Positions 62,622 to 64,000 of a stretch of DNA of 64,000 nt are shown here, one piece after another (position 1 is the stretch's first letter; each line of letters begins with the position of its first letter). The notes below the pieces were generated by a model. That model worked only from the letters and a program-made list of their open reading frames with translations. It searched no databases and was not told the origin of the DNA. The stretch covers positions 3,288,056-3,352,055 of the forward strand of contig NZ_CM001974.1 in the NCBI RefSeq assembly GCF_000406105.1. The letters run 5' to 3'. The position numbers and the translations under genes are program-made. This DNA is from Dickeya chrysanthemi NCPPB 402 (GTDB taxonomy: Bacteria > Pseudomonadota > Gammaproteobacteria > Enterobacterales > Enterobacteriaceae).

Positions 62622-63346
62622 TGATTTTCCTGAAAAATGTTTCTAAATGGTATGGTCAATTTCAGGTGCTGACCGACTGCTCCACTGAAGTAAAAAAAGG
62701 TGAAGTCGTTGTGGTATGCGGACCTTCCGGCTCCGGAAAATCGACCTTAATCAAAACCGTTAACGGCCTGGAACCTATCCAGCAAGGCCAGATCGAAGTT
62801 AACGGCATCATTGTTAATGATAAGCGTACCAATCTGGCGCAACTGCGTTCCAAAGTGGGTATGGTGTTCCAGCATTTTGAACTCTTCCCTCACCTGTCGA
62901 TTGTCGACAACCTGACGCTGGCGCAGGTCAAGGTGCTCAAGCGCGACAAAGAAGCCGCCCGTGAAAAGGGATTGAAACTGCTAAAGCGCGTTGGTCTGTC
63001 CGCTCATGCCAACAAATTCCCCGGGCAGTTATCCGGCGGCCAGCAACAGCGTGTGGCGATCGCCCGTGCGTTGTGCATGGACCCGGTGGCGATGCTGTTT
63101 GACGAGCCGACCTCGGCGCTCGACCCGGAAATGATCAACGAAGTACTGGACGTAATGGTGGAGCTGGCGCAGGAAGGCATGACCATGATGGTGGTGACCC
63201 ACGAGATGGGATTCGCCCGCAAAGTGGCGCACCGCGTCATCTTCATGGATGAAGGCAAAATCATTGAAGACACCCGCAAAGAGGATTTCTTCGGTAATCC
63301 ACGCTCCGATCGCGCCAAAGATTTTCTGGCAAAAATTCTGCATTAA
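62621..63346 (+). CDS. gltL: Glutamate/aspartate ABC transporter ATP-binding protein GltL
   Basis: The ATPase of the importer. Walker [10 protein letters not shown], signature [15 protein letters not shown], Walker [15 protein letters not shown] and the switch His in VVTHEMGF are present. The ATG at 62621 gives [12 protein letters not shown], 241 residues, as in E. coli; a TTG one codon upstream is less likely. Confidence 0.97.
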   Translation: MIFLKNVSKWYGQFQVLTDCSTEVKKGEVVVVCGPSGSGKSTLIKTVNGLEPIQQGQIEVNGIIVNDKRTNLAQLRSKVGMVFQHFELFPHLSIVDNLTLAQVKVLKRDKEAAREKGLKLLKRVGLSAHANKFPGQLSGGQQQRVAIARALCMDPVAMLFDEPTSALDPEMINEVLDVMVELAQEGMTMMVVTHEMGFARKVAHRVIFMDEGKIIEDTRKEDFFGNPRSDRAKDFLAKILH

Positions 63347-63368
63347 TCGACACGATCCTGCCTTATCG

Positions 63369-63394
63369 CAAGGGTGCCCCGGCACCCTTGTTTT
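63369..63394. terminator. Terminator between gltL and ybeL
   Basis: A 9-bp stem (63369-63377 with 63382-63390) followed by TTTT on the plus strand; ends gltIJKL. Confidence 0.85.
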
Positions 63395-63408
63395 ATCTAC
63401 CCGTCAGA

Positions 63409-63888
63409 TCAGGGCGAGAACGGCTGCCGATGGAACTGGTCATGGCTGCATTTCGGACATAGCGGCAGCACTTCCGGCGTATAGAAGGCAATATGATGGT
63501 GGCACTGTTCGCACACCAGATTACCGAGTCCTACCACCTCACCGCTGTGATACACGCCATGGTGGCTAACGTCCTTAAAGACTTCGCGCCACTCCAGTTG
63601 CGTTTTGTCGGTAATATCCGCCAGGTTCTGCCATAGGCTTTCGCGGATCACTCGCATAAATACGCTATCGGAAAAGGCATCCGGCCCCTCATAGCTGAGG
63701 GAGAATGCCTGCAGATCGCGCTGAAGCGCCAGTATTACCTGTTCAATCTCCTTTTGTGTCAGTTCATTGGTTTCCTGCAACTGACGTCGGGCATCCGACA
63801 TCAACTTATCTATGTCTCGCTCACCACGGCTTAACCACTCAGTGACGGCGGACATCAGTTCCCGATAATACTGGACCACTTTGCTCAT
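63409..63888 (-). CDS. ybeL: Zinc ribbon-containing protein YbeL (DUF1451)
   Basis: A 159-residue protein of unknown function with a helical N-terminal half (SKVVQYYRELMSAVTEWLSRGERDIDKLM, Q/E-rich) and a C-terminal zinc ribbon (VCEQCHHHIAFY...LCPKCSHDQF). Family membership is clear. Convergent with gltL. The 112 bp from its start to the window end show nothing else recognisable. Confidence 0.93.
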   Translation of the reverse strand: MSKVVQYYRELMSAVTEWLSRGERDIDKLMSDARRQLQETNELTQKEIEQVILALQRDLQAFSLSYEGPDAFSDSVFMRVIRESLWQNLADITDKTQLEWREVFKDVSHHGVYHSGEVVGLGNLVCEQCHHHIAFYTPEVLPLCPKCSHDQFHRQPFSP

Positions 63889-64000
63889 CGTGACTCCTTA
63901 GCGTGAAAATGCTTATCGACGGGCCTGCATAGCCTAGTGTAGATGATTTTCGCAGCACTACCGGGAGCCGCTTCCCAATACCTTACCTTACATCACCGTC

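Overview
The window is a stretch of conserved enterobacterial core chromosome, read almost gene by gene as the inverted equivalent of the tol-cyd-suc-sdh-gltA and kdp-nag-gltL parts of the Escherichia coli map. Protein similarity recalled from family knowledge, the gene order, two ERIC repeats and the mixed gene content (kdpFABCDE present; nagD, nei and chiPQ absent) point to Enterobacterales, most likely Pectobacteriaceae such as Dickeya. The genus is an inference from memory, not a measured result.

Region 1-19970 (mostly minus strand): tolB (cut by the window edge), tolA, tolR, tolQ and ybgC form the Tol-Pal envelope operon. cydA, cydB, cydX and ybgE follow, making cytochrome bd-I. Then comes one long TCA block, sdhCDAB-sucABCD, divergent from gltA on the plus strand. 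An exact 127-bp ERIC element and two strong inverted repeats sit between sdhB and sucA, and a further terminator-like hairpin separates sucB from sucC.

Region 19970-26020 (minus strand): 5-oxoprolinase genes pxpB-pxpC-pxpA with ybgI upstream, photolyase phrB, a DUF523-DUF1722 (YbgA-type) fusion, and ybfA. Region 26200-34300 (plus strand): the complete kdpFABC K+ pump and kdpDE two-component system, with a near-canonical KdpE operator in front. kdpE has no ATG, GTG or TTG at the expected place and apparently starts at CTG.

Region 34380-44000: a half-size EamA transporter, pgm and seqA, ybfF, ybfE, an accessory chemoreceptor gene with a sigma-28-like promoter, fldA, the upstream ORF uof, fur, and glnS. 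Region 44000-51020: nagE divergent from nagBAC with NagC and CRP sites between them, then asnB without nagD. Region 51160-51880: a six-gene tRNA operon Met-Leu-Gln-Gln-Met-Gln. Region 51960-64000: emrE-like, ubiF, miaB, phoL-ybeY-corC-lnt, the gltI-(sroC)-gltJKL glutamate/aspartate transporter, and ybeL.

No mobile element, phage, CRISPR array or defence system was seen. The items most worth a second look are an apparent -1 frameshift in corC exactly at a T TTT TTC slippery heptamer; a perfect sigma-54 promoter match upstream of gltI followed by a 197-bp ERIC that carries a 70-bp insert made of four hairpins; the CTG start of kdpE; mutually exclusive hairpins between fldA and fur; and a perfect 15-bp palindrome between seqA and ybfF.
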